Shown: positions 1 to 13,600 of the stretch, in pieces
Layout of the letters: each line of letters begins with the position of its first letter
Numbering within the stretch: the first letter of the stretch is position 1
DNA from: Taudactylus pleione
Taxonomy: Eukaryota; Chordata; Amphibia; Anura; Myobatrachidae
NCBI GenBank assembly: GCA_031769625.1
Contig: JAUIMM010000582.1
Location: forward strand, 2,680,501 to 2,744,500
Length of the DNA: 64,000 nt
Direction of reading: 5' to 3'
Notes under the pieces: generated by a model
Databases searched by the model: none
Seen by the model: only the letters and a program-made list of their open reading frames with translations
What the model was told of the DNA's origin: nothing
Program-made: the position numbers and the translations under genes

Positions 1-22
1 TCACCGCAACCTTAGTACATCC

Positions 23-513
23 CGACCATAGACCGTAAAAAGGTAGACAATGTCTAGATAGACACCAGATGTTAGACAGTCCATAGGTCGACAGGTACAA
101 ATGGTCCACAAGGTCGACATGAAAATGGTCGACATATTTTATATTTAATTTTTTAGCCCTAATCTTCACCCTAACTCTCCCTACTGGTGCCTAACCCTAA
201 CCATTGGAGTAGGTGCCTGACCCTAACCATCCCTTCTAGTGCCTAACCTTCCGGTAAGTGCCTAACCCTAACCCTCCCTCCTGGTGCCTAACCCTAACCC
301 TAAAAAAATAAATAATAATAATCACGTGTCGATTATTTTCATGTTGACATGTTGACTCTGATAACCATTTGTACCTGTCGACCTTCGTACATGTTGACCT
401 CTAGTGTGTCAAAATTTTATCCCTGTCGACCTTTTGTCCCAGTCGACATATGGAGTGTCTAATATCTGATGTCTCTAGACATTGTCGACCTTTTTACTGT
501 CTATCCATAGTCC
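23..513. mobile_element. Palindromic MITE-like element with TAACCC-rich centre
   Basis: The ends are inverted copies: CCCGACCATAGACCGTAAA at the left against the complement of CTGTCTATCCATAGTCCGG at the right. Both arms carry many GTCGAC and TCTAGA motifs (for example AGGTCGACAGGTACAAATGG left, CCATTTGTACCTGTCGACC right). The centre (165-305) is a degenerate array of CCTAACCCTAACC units. No coding capacity. Target duplication not resolved. Confidence 0.6.
165..305. repeat. Degenerate TAACCC-containing array
   Basis: Units of about 28-35 bp of the form GTGCCTAACCCTAACC plus TCCCTCCTG. It lies in the loop of the palindromic element and is interstitial, so it is not a telomere. Confidence 0.6.
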
Positions 514-1585
514 GGCACCCAAAGTGGGCGTCTCAGTTCTTGTACATTCAGGCGCTGTATACCAGGGGAGGGCTTGTAGCGGCATTAGCATAAAGTCACA
601 GACGCCACTGCAGAAAAGGACGCAGCATGGACGCTACTGCGCCTGGCTCAGAGTCTGACCCTATGTCTCTGTACGGATGAGGGTGACCTCATTTATGTCC
701 CCTTACTGCACAATAAGAGCTGCAGCCGGAACTGGCGATTCCCTTACTTACCCCCCTCCCCCGTCACTGCCTCCTGTATTACATAATCTATTTATGTTGT
801 GTCGTGTAGATGGCTTCTAGATCTACGGTATGCGCAGTTGTCGCTCATGTTGACGTGTGTGTAAGTTGTCTCTGTGTCTTACAAGCGATTATCCAAATAT
901 CTCTTCTAGGGGTATATTTACTAAAGTACAGGTTTTTAGACGTGGAGATGTTGCCCATAGCAACCAATCAGATTCTAGCAATTATCATCCAGAAGGTGCG
1001 AGATAAATGACGATTAGAATGTGATTGGTTGCTATGGGCAACATCTCCACTTCTAAAAACTCTCACTTTAGTAATTATACCTCCTTGAGAGCCATTGGTA
1101 ATAGCGAATATCACTCATTCACTGACTAACGCCTGAAAAGAGGATTATAAACATGGCGAATTGCTCGTTCCATCCATTTGGTTTTAAAATGTTCAACTCT
1201 TAGGATGCGGCACATGCTAGCTCTCTATATACAAGTGTACCGCCATAGAAATGCCCGTAAGACGCAGAAAATGTGCGTTACCCTACATGCGCTTTCACGC
1301 ATTCTCCCAGCAATGAGCCCTTAATTAGTAGAAATAATATTAGATGTATAGTGTGTATTTTGCAAAACTGTGAAATAATCACACTAATGGGGGACTGAGT
1401 AATGAGTTGTGTTACTAGCTCCTCCCACATTTACTAGGCATTATGTTAGATTGTAAGCTCTTGTGCCCAACCCCCAGTCTTCTCACAATATATATATATA
1501 TAATCTGTACTTGACCGCTATGAACCTTTGCTCAGATGGATTAATAGTGGGTGATGTCTCTAATGGCGTTTGTCGTCTGTTGCAG
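514..1585. other. Part of STOM intron 1
   Basis: No exon recognised, in particular no stomatin N-terminal exon. The only structured feature is a palindromic CCAAT MITE at 908-1084. A short (TA)n run sits near 1490. Confidence 0.5.
908..1084. mobile_element. CCAAT-type palindromic MITE
   Basis: Inverted arms: TTTACTAAAGTACAGG and TTGCCCATAGCAACCAATCA on the left, ATTGGTTGCTATGGGCAACA and ACTTTAGTAATTATACC on the right. Related copies occur at 23878, 25722 and 44515. Confidence 0.6.
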
Positions 1586-1689
1586 GAGAGCCGGATAACG
1601 GGCTCGGATGTTGCGGATGGATCCTGGTCATTGTGTCATTTTTCTTCATCTTGATCACATTTCCCATATCTGTATGGATGTGTATAAAG
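1586..1689 (+). CDS. STOM: STOM exon 2: membrane hairpin
   Basis: 104-nt exon between a TTGCAG acceptor and an AAG|GTGAGT donor. It begins with two bases that complete a codon from the missing exon 1. It encodes [10 protein letters not shown], then a run of hydrophobic residues containing ITFPIS, and ends WMCIK. This is the intramembrane hairpin of stomatin. The central Pro (Pro47 in human), which sets monotopic topology, is present. The Cys-Cys pair sits where human stomatin has the palmitoylated Cys30. Confidence 0.95.
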
Positions 1690-4600
1690 GTGAGTACAGG
1701 ACCTCACACTAAGATATACATAGGGGCTGATTCGGGCGCAAAGTGGCTGTGTATGCGGTTATCTGCGGAAGTACCTGTATGCAGAGACAGGTGTATTACA
1801 GGTACATGTACACAGAGAGTGGTACATTACAGGTACATATTCACAGGGACAGGTGTATTACAGGTACATGTACACAGAGACAGGTGCATTACAGGTACAT
1901 GTACACAGAGACAGGTGTATTACAGGTACTTGTACACAGAGACAGGTGCATTACAGGTACATGTACACAGAGACAGGTGTATTACAGGTACATGTACACA
2001 GAGACAGGTGCATTACAGGTACATGTACACAGAGACAGGTGCATTACAGGTACATGTACACAGGGACAGGTGTATTACAGGTACATGTACACAGAGACAG
2101 GTGCATTACAGGTACATGTACACAGAGACAGGTGCATTACAGGTACATGTACACAGAGACAGGTGCATTTAAAAGTACATGTACACAGAGACGGTTGCAT
2201 TACAGGTACATATACACAGAAACAGGTGCGTTACAGGTACATATACACAGAGACAGGTGTGTTACAGGTACATATACACAGAGACAGGTGCGTTACAGGT
2301 ACATATACACAGAGACAGGTGCGTTACAGGTACATATACACAGAGACAGGTGCGTTACAGGTACATATACACAGAGACAGGTGCGTTACAGGTACATATA
2401 CACAGAGACAGGTGCGTTACAGGTACATGTATACAGAAACAGGTGCGTTACAGGTACATATACACAGAAACAGGTGCGTTACAGGTACATATACACAGAG
2501 ACAGGTCCATTTCAGGTACATGTACACAGAGACAGGTGCGTTACACGTACATGTACACAGAGACAGGTGTATTACAGGTACATGTACACAGAGACAGGTA
2601 TATTACATGTACACAGAGACAGGTGTATTACATATACACAGAGACAGGTGTATTACATGTACACAGAGACAGGTGTATTACAGGTACACAGAGACAGGTG
2701 TATTACAGGTACATGTACACAGAGACAGGTGTATTACAGGTACATGTACACAGAGACAGGTGTATTACAGGTACATGTACACAGAGACAGGTGCTTTACA
2801 CGTACATGTACACAGAGACAGGTGTATTACACGTACATGTACACAGAGACAGGTGTATTACAGGTACATGTACACAGAGACAGGTGTATTACAGGTACAT
2901 GTACACAGAGACAGGTGTATTACAGGTACATGTACACAGAGACAGGTGTATTACAGGTACATGTACACAGAGACCGGTGCGTTACAGGTACATGTACACA
3001 GAGACAGGTGTATTACATGTAAACAGAGACAGGTGTATTACAGGTACACAGAGACAGGTGTGTTACAGGTACACAGAGACAGGTGCGTTACAGGTACATG
3101 TACACAGAGATAGGTGTATTACATGTACACAGAGACAGGTGTATTACAGGTACACAGAGACAGGTGTATTACAGGTACATGTACACAGAGACAGGTGCGT
3201 TACACGTACATGTACACAGAGACAGGTGTATTACAGGTACACAGAGACAGGTGTATTACAGGTACATGTACACAGAGACAGGTGTACTCGTGTAAACATT
3301 AGTGCATAAATACATTATGGGAGATTGATATCTTATAAGTCTACAATTGACCTGTACTGATGATATGTCCACATAGATATTTATTTACAGGTGCATGTAC
3401 ACAGAGACAGGTGCATTACAGGTACATGTACACAGAGACAGGTGCATTTAAAAGTACATGTACACAGAGACGGTTGCATTACAGGTACATATACACAGAA
3501 ACAGGTGTGTTACAGGTACATGTACACAGAGACAGGTGCATGTACACAGAGACAGGTGCATTACAGGTACATGTACACAGAGACAGGTGCATTTAAAAGT
3601 ACATGTACACAGAGACGGTTGCATTACAGGTACATATACACAGAAACAGGTGTGTTACAGGTACATATACACAGAGACAGGTGCGTTACAGGTACATATA
3701 CACAGAGACAGGTGCATTACAGGTACATATACACAGAGACAGGTGCGTTACAGGTACATGTATACAGAAACAGGTGCGTTACAGGTACATATACACAGAA
3801 ACAGGTGCGTTACAGGTACATATACACAGAGACAGGTCCATTTCAGGTACATGTACACAGAGACAGGTGCGTTACACGTACATGTACACAGAGACAGGTG
3901 TATTACAGGTACATGTACACAGAGACAGGTGTATTACATGTACACAGAGACAGGTGTATTACATATACACAGAGACAGGTGTATTACATGTACACAGAGA
4001 CAGGTGTATTACAGGTACACAGAGACAGGTGTATTACAGGTACATGTACACAGAGACAGGTGTATTACAGGTACATGTACACAGAGACAGGTGTATTACA
4101 GGTACATGTACACAGAGACAGGTGCTTTACACGTACATGTACACAGAGACAGGTGTATTACACGTACATGTACACAGAGACAGGTGTATTACAGGTACAT
4201 GTACACAGAGACAGGTGTATTACAGGTACATGTACACAGAGACAGGTGTATTACAGGTACATGTACACAGAGACAGGTGTATTACAGGTACATGTACACA
4301 GAGACCGGTGCGTTACAGGTACATGTACACAGAGACAGGTGTATTACAGGTACATGTACACAGAGACCGGTGCGTTACAGGTACATGTACACAGAGACAG
4401 GTGTATTACATGTACACAGAGACAGGTGTATTACAGGTACACAGAGACAGGTGTGTTACAGGTACACAGAGACAGGTGCGTTACAGGTACATGTACACAG
4501 AGACAGGTGTATTACATGTACACAGAGACAGGTGTATTACAGGTACATGTACACAGAGACAGGTGTATTACAGGTACACAGAGACAGGTGTATTACAGGT

Positions 4601-7600
4601 ACATGTACACAGAGACAGGTGTATTACAGGTACATGTACACAGAGACAGGTGTATTACAGGTACACAGAGACAGGTGTATTACAGGTACATGTACACAGA
4701 GACAGGTGTACTCGTGTAAACATTAGTGCATAAATACATTATGGGAGATTGATATCTTATAAGTCTACAATTGACCTGTACTGATGATATGTCCACATAG
4801 ATATTTATGGTCTATTGATGAGGCTGTTTTGTAGCACCGAGTCCCTTCAGGAGAATTCCGGGTAACTGCAATTCTAGGGAAACCAATGAAATAGCCGTCT
4901 CATTACTGACCACTGTGCTCCATCTGAGCCTCAGTCCTCATTGTTATCTCCCTGCTTCCAGATTGTGAAGGAATACGAACGGGCGATCATTTTCAGGCTG
5001 GGGCGTATTCTGCGTGGAGGCGCAAAGGGACCAGGTCAGTTTCTTATGGATCTCTGTATGGTTATCATATACGATGTAATATAACATATCCCAGTTGGTT
5101 ATATGCAGTTATTAGATGGTCCGTACCAGTGGGTTTTTTTGTTCTGTGGAAAAGGGTACAGTAGCGTTACAACCCCCCCCCCCCAACCCGCTGAAGGGAC
5201 ATTGTCCCCCATAGTTCTGCCCCTGACGGTAGCATTACCCCCCCCTATCCCGCTGGAGGGCCTGCGGCCAGGCCATTGTCTCTCACAGTTCTGCCCCTGA
5301 CGGTAGCATTACCCCCCCCTAACCTGCTGGAGGGCCTGTGGCCAGGCCATTGTGTCCCATAGTTCTGCCCCTGATGGTAGCATTACCCCCCCTATACTGC
5401 TGGAGGGCCTGCGGCCAGGCCATTGTCTCCCATAGTTCTGCCCCTGACGGTAGCATTAGCCCCCCCTATCCCGCTGGAGGGCCTGCGGCCAGGCCATTGT
5501 CTCTCACAGTTCTGCCCCTGACGGTAGCATTACCCCCCCCCCTATCCCGCTGGAGGGCCTGCGGCCAGGCCATTGTCTCCCATAGTTCTGCCCCTGACGG
5601 TAGCATTAGCCCCCCCTATCCCGCTGGAGGGCCTGCGGCCAGGCCATTGTGTCCCATAGTTCTGCCCCTGACAGTAGCGTTACCCCCCCTAACCCGCTGA
5701 AGGGCCTGCGGCCAGGCCATTGTCTCCCGGGTCTTTTCAGCAGCTGGAATGGGCTAGTCTGGGATACAACTTCCAACAATTGCAGTAGCAGAATGGTATC
5801 AGTACTATGGGGTCTATGTACTAAGCCTTGGAGAGAGATACAGCACCAACCAATCAGATCCTGTCATTTTTCAAACTGCCTATAAAGTGACACTTAGGAG
5901 CTGATTGGTTGGCACTTTATCTCCCTCCGAGGCTTAGTACATAGACCCATATGTACCGTGGAGTTCCATCAGAGAAAAGCACCGCTCAAGACTCAAGGTG
6001 ATAAACCTGGCGGCAGTCTGCGCAGTACGGAACATGTATATGTACAGGCGCCGTTTCTAATGATGTGTCTCACCTATAAGGTGTCATCGTTTCATCCTCA
6101 GAGGGAAAACAATTAGTGTGTGACATTGGAGGCCGTTGTATATCATTTGTTGCTCCATTAATTAGTTGTGTTGGACCTTATATGTCACTTATTAATGTAT
6201 TGTTTAGCTTGGTTATCGCTTGTATGTCGCTTATTATTTGTGTTGTTTAGTTTCGTTGGTCTTTGTATGAGTCGACACATTGCCCATTGATATTTTAACA
6301 ATGTCAAAGACATAACTGTTTGACATTGTGACTGCTGATCTTTTGACTACATTCCCTTTGTATGTCATTTGTTGTTGCATTGTGTCACTCGTTGTGTGTC
6401 ACTTGTCGCTGCATTGTATAGTTGTGTAATTATTTGTATGTCTGTTGTCTCTACATTGTGTAGTTGTGCCAGTCTTTGTATGTCACTACATTGTATAGTT
6501 GGGTCGATCTTTGTATGTTGCTTCTTTGTGTCGTTGCATCAGTCTTTGTATGCTGCTGCTTTGTGTAGTTGTGTCACTCTTTGTATGTTGCTGCTTTGTG
6601 TAGTTGTGTTGGTCTTTGTATGTTGCTGCTTTGTGTGGTTGTGTCAGTCTTTGTATGATTGTGTCAGTCTTTGTATGTCGCTGCTTTGCATAGTTGTGTT
6701 GGTCTTTGTATGTTGCTGCTTTGTGTAATTGTGTCGGTCTTTGTATGTTGCTGCTTTCTGTGGTTGTGTCGGTCTTTGTATGTCACTGCTATGTGTGGTT
6801 GTGTCAGTCTTTGTATGTTGCTGCTTTTTGTAGTTGTGTCGGTCTTTCTATGTTGCTGCTTTGTGTAGTTGTGTCGCTCTTTGTATGTTGCTACTTTGTG
6901 TAGTTGCATCTGTCTTTGTATGTTGCTGCTTTGTGTAGTTGTGTCGGTCTTTGTATGTTGCGGCATTGTGTAGTTGTCACTCTTTTTGTATGTTGCTACT
7001 TTGTGTAGTTGCATCAGTCTTTGTATGTTGCTGCTTTGTGTAGTTGTGTTGGTCTTTGTATGTTACGGCTTTGTGTAGTTGTGTTGGTCTTTGTATGTCG
7101 CTGCTTTGTGTGGTTGTGTCGGTCTTTGTATGTCGCTGCTTTGTGTGGTTGTGTCAGTCTTTGTATGTTGCTGCTTTGTGTGGTTGTGTTGGTCTTTCTA
7201 TGTTGCGGCTTTGTGTAGTTGTGTCGGTCTTTCTATGTTGCTGCTTTGTGTAGTTGTGTCACTATTTGTATGTTGCTACTTTGTGTAGTTGCATCAGTAT
7301 TTGTATGTTGCTGCTTTGTGCAGTTGCATCAGTCTTTGTATGTTGCTGCTTTGCGTAGTTGTGTCGGTCTTTGTATGTTGCTGCTTTGCATAGTTGTGTC
7401 GGTCTTTGTATGTTGCTGCTTTGTGTAGTTGTGTCGGTCTTTGTATGACGCTTGTCTCTGCTTTGTGTGGTTGTGTCGGTCTTTGTATGTTGCTGCTGTG
7501 TGTAGTTGTGTCGGTCTTCGTATGACGCTGCTTTGTGTGGTTGTGTTGGTCTTCGTATGACGCTTGTCTCTGCTTTGTGTGGTTGTGTCGGTCTTTGTAT

Positions 7601-10600
7601 GTTGCTGCTTTGTGTAGTTGTGTCGGTCTTCGTATGACGCTGCTTTGTATGGTTGTGTCGGTCTTCGTGTGTCACTACTTTGTATGGTTGTGTCGGTCTT
7701 CGTATAATGCTGCTTTGTGTGGTTGTGTCGGTCTTCGTATGACGCTTGTCTCTGTTTTGTATGGTTGTGTCGGTCTTCGTGTGTCACTACTTTGTGTGGT
7801 TGTGTTGGTCTTCGTATGTCGCTGCTTTGTATGGTTGTGTCGGTCTTCGTGTGTCTCTGCATTGTATGGTTGTGTTGGTCTCTGTCCTGCACCCATCAGA
7901 AGGATGAGGGTTTCCCAGCCCCATAAGTAAAGCATCAGATATACCCTTATGGCTCCCTGACCCGTCTGCTGCCCCCCTCCTCATATTTAGGCTGTCTCAG
8001 TCTCCTCCGCTGTCACATCTCTGAGCTGCTCCTTCAGCCGCCGTCTAATTTCCCTCCAGTCCTCAGAACGCTGTTATTAAACACATGACTTGTTCGCAGG
8101 TATGTTCTTCGTGGTCCCCTGCACGGACAGCTTCATTAAGGTGGACATGAGGACAATCTCGTTTGACATTCCACCCCAAGAGGTAATAACTCTGCTAGGA
8201 CTGACACGTAGTTATGGATAGCTACATGTGGCGTGTGCGATGGATAGCTACATGCGGCGTGTGCCATGGATAGCTACATGCGGCGTGTGCGATGGCTAGC
8301 TACATTGGGCGTGTGCCATGGATAGCTACATGCGGCCTGTGCCATGGCTAGCTACATGCGGCGTGTGCGATGGATAGCTACATGCGGCGTGTGCGATGGA
8401 TAGCTACATGCGGCGTGTGCGATGGCTAGCTACATGCGGCGTGTGCGATGGCTAGCTACATGCGGCGTGTGCGATGGCTAGCTACATGCGGCGTGTGCGA
8501 TGGCTAGCTACATGCGGCGTGTGCGATGGATAGCTACATGCGGCGTGTGCGATGGATAGCTACATACGGCGTGTGCGATGGCTAGCTACATGCGGCGTGT
8601 GCGATGGATAGCTACATGCGGCGTGTGCCATGGCTAGCTACATGCGGCGTGTGCCATGGCTAGCTACATGCGGCGTGTGCCATGGCTAGCTACATGCGGC
8701 GTGTGCGATGGATAGCTACATTGGGCGTGTGCCATGGCTAGCTACATGCGGCGTGTGCCATGGCTAGCTACATGCGGCGTGTGCCATGGATAGCTACATG
8801 CGGTGTGTGCCATGACTAGCTACATGCGGCGTGTGCGATGACTAGCTACTTGCGGCGTGTGCCATGGATAGCTACATTGAGCGTGTGCCATGGATAGCTA
8901 CATTGGGCGTGTGCCATGGATAGCTACATGCGGCGTGTGCCATGGCTAGCTACATGCGGCGTGTGCGATGGATAGCTACATGCGGCGTGTGCGATGGCTA
9001 GCTACATGCGGCGTGTGCGATGGCTAGCTACATGCGGCGTGTGCGATGGCTAGCTACATGCGGCGTGTGCGATGGCTAGCTACATGCGGCGTGTGCGATG
9101 GCTAGCTACATGCGGCGTGTGCGATGGCTAGCTACATGCGGCGTGTGCGATGGCTAGCTACATGCGGCGTGTGCGATGGCTAGCTACATGCGGCGTGTGC
9201 GATGGCTAGCTACATGCGGCGTGTGCGATGGCTAGCTACATGCGGCGTGTGCGATGGCTAGCTACATGCGGCGTGTGCGATGGCTAGCTACATGCGGCGT
9301 GTGCGATGGCTAGCTACATGCGGCGTGTGCGATGGCTAGCTACATGCGGCGTGTGCGATGGATAGCTACATGCGGCGTGTGCCATGGCTAGCTACATGCG
9401 GCGTGTGCCATGGCTAGCTACATGCGGCGTGTGCCATGGCTAGCTACATGCGGCGTGTGCCATGGATAGCTACATTGGGCGTGTGCCATGGATAGCTACA
9501 TGCGGCGTGTGCCATGGCTAGCTACATGCGGCGTGTGCCATGGCTAGCTACATGCGGCGTGTGCCATGGCTAGCTACATGCGGCGTGTGCCATGACTAGC
9601 TACATGCGGCGTGTGCCATGGATAGCTACATGCGGCGTGTGCCATGGATAGCTACATTGAGCGTGTGCCATGGATAGCTACATTGGGCGTGTGCCATGGA
9701 TAGCTACATGCGGCGTGTGCCATGGCTAGCTACATGCGGCGTGTGCCATGGCTAGCTACATGCGGCGTGTGCCATGGCTAGTTACATGCGGCGTGTGCGA
9801 TGACTAGCTACATGCGGCGTGTGCGATGGCTAGCTACATGCGGCGTGTGCGATGGCTAGCTACATGCGGCGTGTGCGATGGATAGCTACATGCGGCGTGT
9901 GCGATGGATAGCTACATGCGGCGTGTGCGATGGATAGCTACATGCGGCGTGTGCGATGGCTAGCTACATGCGGCGTGTGCGATGGCTAGCTACATGCGGC
10001 GTGTGCGATGGCTAGCTACATGCGGCGTGTGCGATGGCTAGCTACATGCGGCGTGTGCGATGGCTAGCTACATGCGGCGTGTGCGATGGCTAGCTACATG
10101 CGGCGTGTGCGATGGATAGCTACATTGGGCGTGTGCCATGGCTAGCTACATGCGGCGTGTGCCATGGCTAGCTACATGCGGCCTGTGCGATGGATAGCTA
10201 CATTGGGCGTGTGCCATGGATAGCTACATGCGGCGTGTGCCATGGCTAGCTACATGCGGCGTGTGCCATGGATAGCTACATGCGGCGTGTGCCATGGATA
10301 GCTACATGCGGCGGGTGCCATGACTAGCTACATGCGGCGTGTGCGATGACTAGCTACATGCGGCGTGTGCCATGGATAGCTACATGCGGCGTGTGCCATG
10401 GATAGCTACATTGGGCGTGTGCCATGGATAGCTACATGCGGCGTGTGCCATGGCTAGCTACATGCGGCGTGTGCCATGGATAGTTACATGCGGCGTGTGC
10501 CATGGCTAGCTACATGCGGCGTGTGCCATGGCTAGCTACATGCGGCGTGTGCGATGACTAGCTACATGCGGCGTGTGCCATGGATAGCTACATGCGGCGT

Positions 10601-13600
10601 GTGCCATGACTAGCTACATGCGGCGTGTGCCATGACTAGCTACATGCGGCGTGTGCCATGGATAGCTACATTGGGCGTGTGCCATGGATAGCTACATTGG
10701 GCGTGTGCCATGGATAGCTACATGCGGCGTGTGCCATGGCTAGCTACATGCGGCGTGTGCCATGGATAGCTACATGCGGCGTGTGCCATGGCTAGCTACA
10801 TGCGGCGTGTGCCATGGCTAGCTACATGCGGCGTGTGCGATGACTAGCTACATGCGGCGTGTGCCATGGATAGCTACATGCGGCGTGTGCCATGGATAGC
10901 TACATGCGGCGTGTGCCATGGCTAGCTACATGCGGCGTGTGCCATGACTAGCTACATGCGGCGTGTGCCATGGCTAGCTACATGCGGCGTGTGCCATGGC
11001 TAGCTACATGCGGCGTGTGCCATGGCTAGCTACATGCGGCGTGTGACATGGCTAGCTACATGCGGCGTGTGCGATGGCTAGCTACATTGGGCGTGTGCCA
11101 TGGCTAGCTACATGCGGCGTGTGCCATGGCTAGCTACATGCGGCATGTGCCATGGCTAGCTACATGCGGCGTGTGCCATTTGCAAGCACTCACTCTGAAT
11201 CAGGGCGGATTTAAAAGAAAAAAAAAAATCCACCTTCAGGCCGCTCGCATAGCTGTGGGTGACCACCCACAGCTTTTGCGAGCGGCCTGGCGATGGTAGC
11301 GATTGTCACGACCATCGGGCTTGCGACGAGACCCTTGTGGTGATGTCAGTAGGGCCGCCCACAAACGGCAGGCGTTCCTTCGGGTACGCCTCCTTTTGTC
11401 CAGCCACCCCCCCTCCCCGCCTACAAAACGGGGCGAGCTGTCGATCAACATCGACAGCCGCCCCATTTTGTAGTGAGCCCCGGAGCGAGTGAAGTTCTCA
11501 CTCGCTCCAGGGCTCGCGCACGCCGCGCGTCGACCCGATTGCGAGCGGGTCTGAATCAGGCCCATAGACCCCAAAGTGATCTACAGGGTGCCTCATGCCT
11601 CAGGCTGCCAGTGAGAAGGTGGGCGGTATTATCATGCATGGCGGGATCACTAGAAGCGTCAGAACGTCATTCATATCTGGCATCACTCATATTCGTTAGC
11701 AGAGAACAGTCATGTTGTGATACTGTAGCATCTATGTGACCCATGTGCCCAGTTTGTGTGTTTCTTACTGGTAGACTTTGTGTCTTTTCTGCTTCCAATT
11801 AGTCCCCAGAACCCGTCTTTAATGGTCTCTATTTCACGTTCCCGGAAATTTGTCTAAACAAATCCTCATTCGCTCCTGCGGTGATAGAATGAGTGGTCTG
11901 AAAGCAGTTGGACCCCCTCCCCCCCGCTTAGCGCTTCTCTCTTGGGATAGCTGGGGATGTGATGGCTCATTAGTAAATGGACGAGATAAAACCTTCAAAA
12001 CTAGTTGCGTAATTTAGAGCGGAACCATTACCTAAGCACTGAAGCGGCAGCCATTTTGCGGGGCGAAAGCAATATTCATTCTGTGACCACACTAGCAGCT
12101 AGTGACATTATGAATGCACGAGCCATTTCGTTCCTCCTGCCTCAGTGACGTCGCTGGATCCTAGTGAGGCGATGGGCTGCATTCATTGGCTCAGCCCATG
12201 TAATGGCTGCTTACGCCGTATGTAGGCTGCAGTTACAGTTTAACCCTAATTTTGGACCTTTATCCATCCCTGGCGCACCAAGCACTAGGAGACCAAAATG
12301 TATAAAGCTTCTACATGACCTTCTCTCTGTCTCTCCTCAGATTCTGACGAAAGACTCTGTGACCGTCAGCGTGGACGGTGTTGTCTACTACCGAGTCCAG
12401 AACGCCACTATGGCGGTGGCTAATATCACTAACGCTGATTCCGCCACCCGCCTGCTAGCGCAGACCACTCTCAGGAACGTATTGGGCACCAAAAACCTGT
12501 CACAGATCCTCTCGGACAGGGAGGAGATCGCCCACAGCATGCAGGTAAGTCGCACCTTCAAATACGCTTCAACTCCACTTTCACAAGGCCCACGAATGAG
12601 CTCACGTTGTGACAAAGTATCAAAATTGAATTTAACAAGTTTCACGTATGAACTGTGACCGCCCCGTAATTGGCCATTACATGAGTGATCACCGTCTGTA
12701 TTGAAGGAGAAATGGGCAGACTGGAGCGAGCCGTAAGCACAGCTGTCAGGGTGTAATTATTACCCTCGGTATTACTGCCAGTGACCGGGCGTCCCGCTGT
12801 CTGCGTTACACGGATGGAGGAGCTGGTGGAGAAGTTACAGTCCTGGTTAATGTTTTACATCTATATCTTCAGGTGCTGGGAGCAAAGATCTCAGCAAATC
12901 GCCATCGCTGCCAGGAGCTGTTAATAACACAATAGAGGGGACGGTTTCTTCCTCCCGTTCCATGAGATATCGCCGTTATTAGCGTAGTCACAGAAATAAT
13001 GATTTAGCTCTTTATCAATGTGAAACTTCTCTGGGATTTATTGTTCACCTGTAAATGTTTTAAAAATGAACTTAGAATAGAAAATAAAAAAGTTTTTTTT
13101 TTTTTTTGTATTCAGAATAATTTTCCACATTTAGGGCGGGATGTACTAAGTATCGCAACTGCGATATGCTACGTCCCGGCACATGCGCAGAAGGACATTG
13201 GCTATGGGGGGTGATGGGGAGAGATCCGATTGGTTCCCTCTCAGGAGGAGCGTCCCGAAAAGAAGCCCATAGGCTTATATTGGGTAACACCACCTGAAGA
13301 TGCATTCCGGTGCTTAATACATATGGGGTATGCGGTAAGAAAAAACTGCATTTTCAGGGGTTTTACCACATTTCCCCCTTTAGTACATCCTTGGTCTCCA
13401 CCCTCTTCTCATTTCCAAGATGTTCTGCAGTGAGGCAGAAAGACATGAAGGAGATTCCACTATTCCTTTTATTCTTATCGCGCACTCGATAATAGGACGA
13501 TTTTCCAATTTTTGTTCATTTGTTTGCTGCTTTCTGGATGGAAACATCTAAATTTCATGGCAGTGTGGTGGCGGCAAGTAGGGGTCCCTAGGGTGGGGAT

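Noticed and set aside
165..305. True telomere or chromosome end
   Set aside because: The TAACCC units are degenerate, short and embedded in a palindromic transposon with genic sequence on one side.
514..1585. STOM exon 1
   Set aside because: Searched for an N-terminal stomatin-like start with a donor in the right phase; nothing convincing. The exon is probably upstream of the window.
1743..4733. Several forward open frames of 376-456 codons rich in [17 protein letters not shown]
   Set aside because: They are three-frame translations of the 31-bp minisatellite inside STOM intron 2. The 31-residue peptide period equals the rotation of a 31-bp unit, with no homology or splice support.
6369..7935. 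Forward [12 protein letters not shown] and reverse [13 protein letters not shown] frames
   Set aside because: Both strands of the 35-bp minisatellite. No initiation or gene context.
8206..11178. Possible CRISPR array (regular short repeats)
   Set aside because: Units are contiguous 26-mers without unique spacers, in a vertebrate intron.
11236..11574. Overlapping frames on both strands with Arg/Pro-rich peptides
   Set aside because: Arise from the GC-rich GGCCTGATTCAG transposon, and the same peptides recur at its other copies (22237, 24235, 30089, 53334, 57175).
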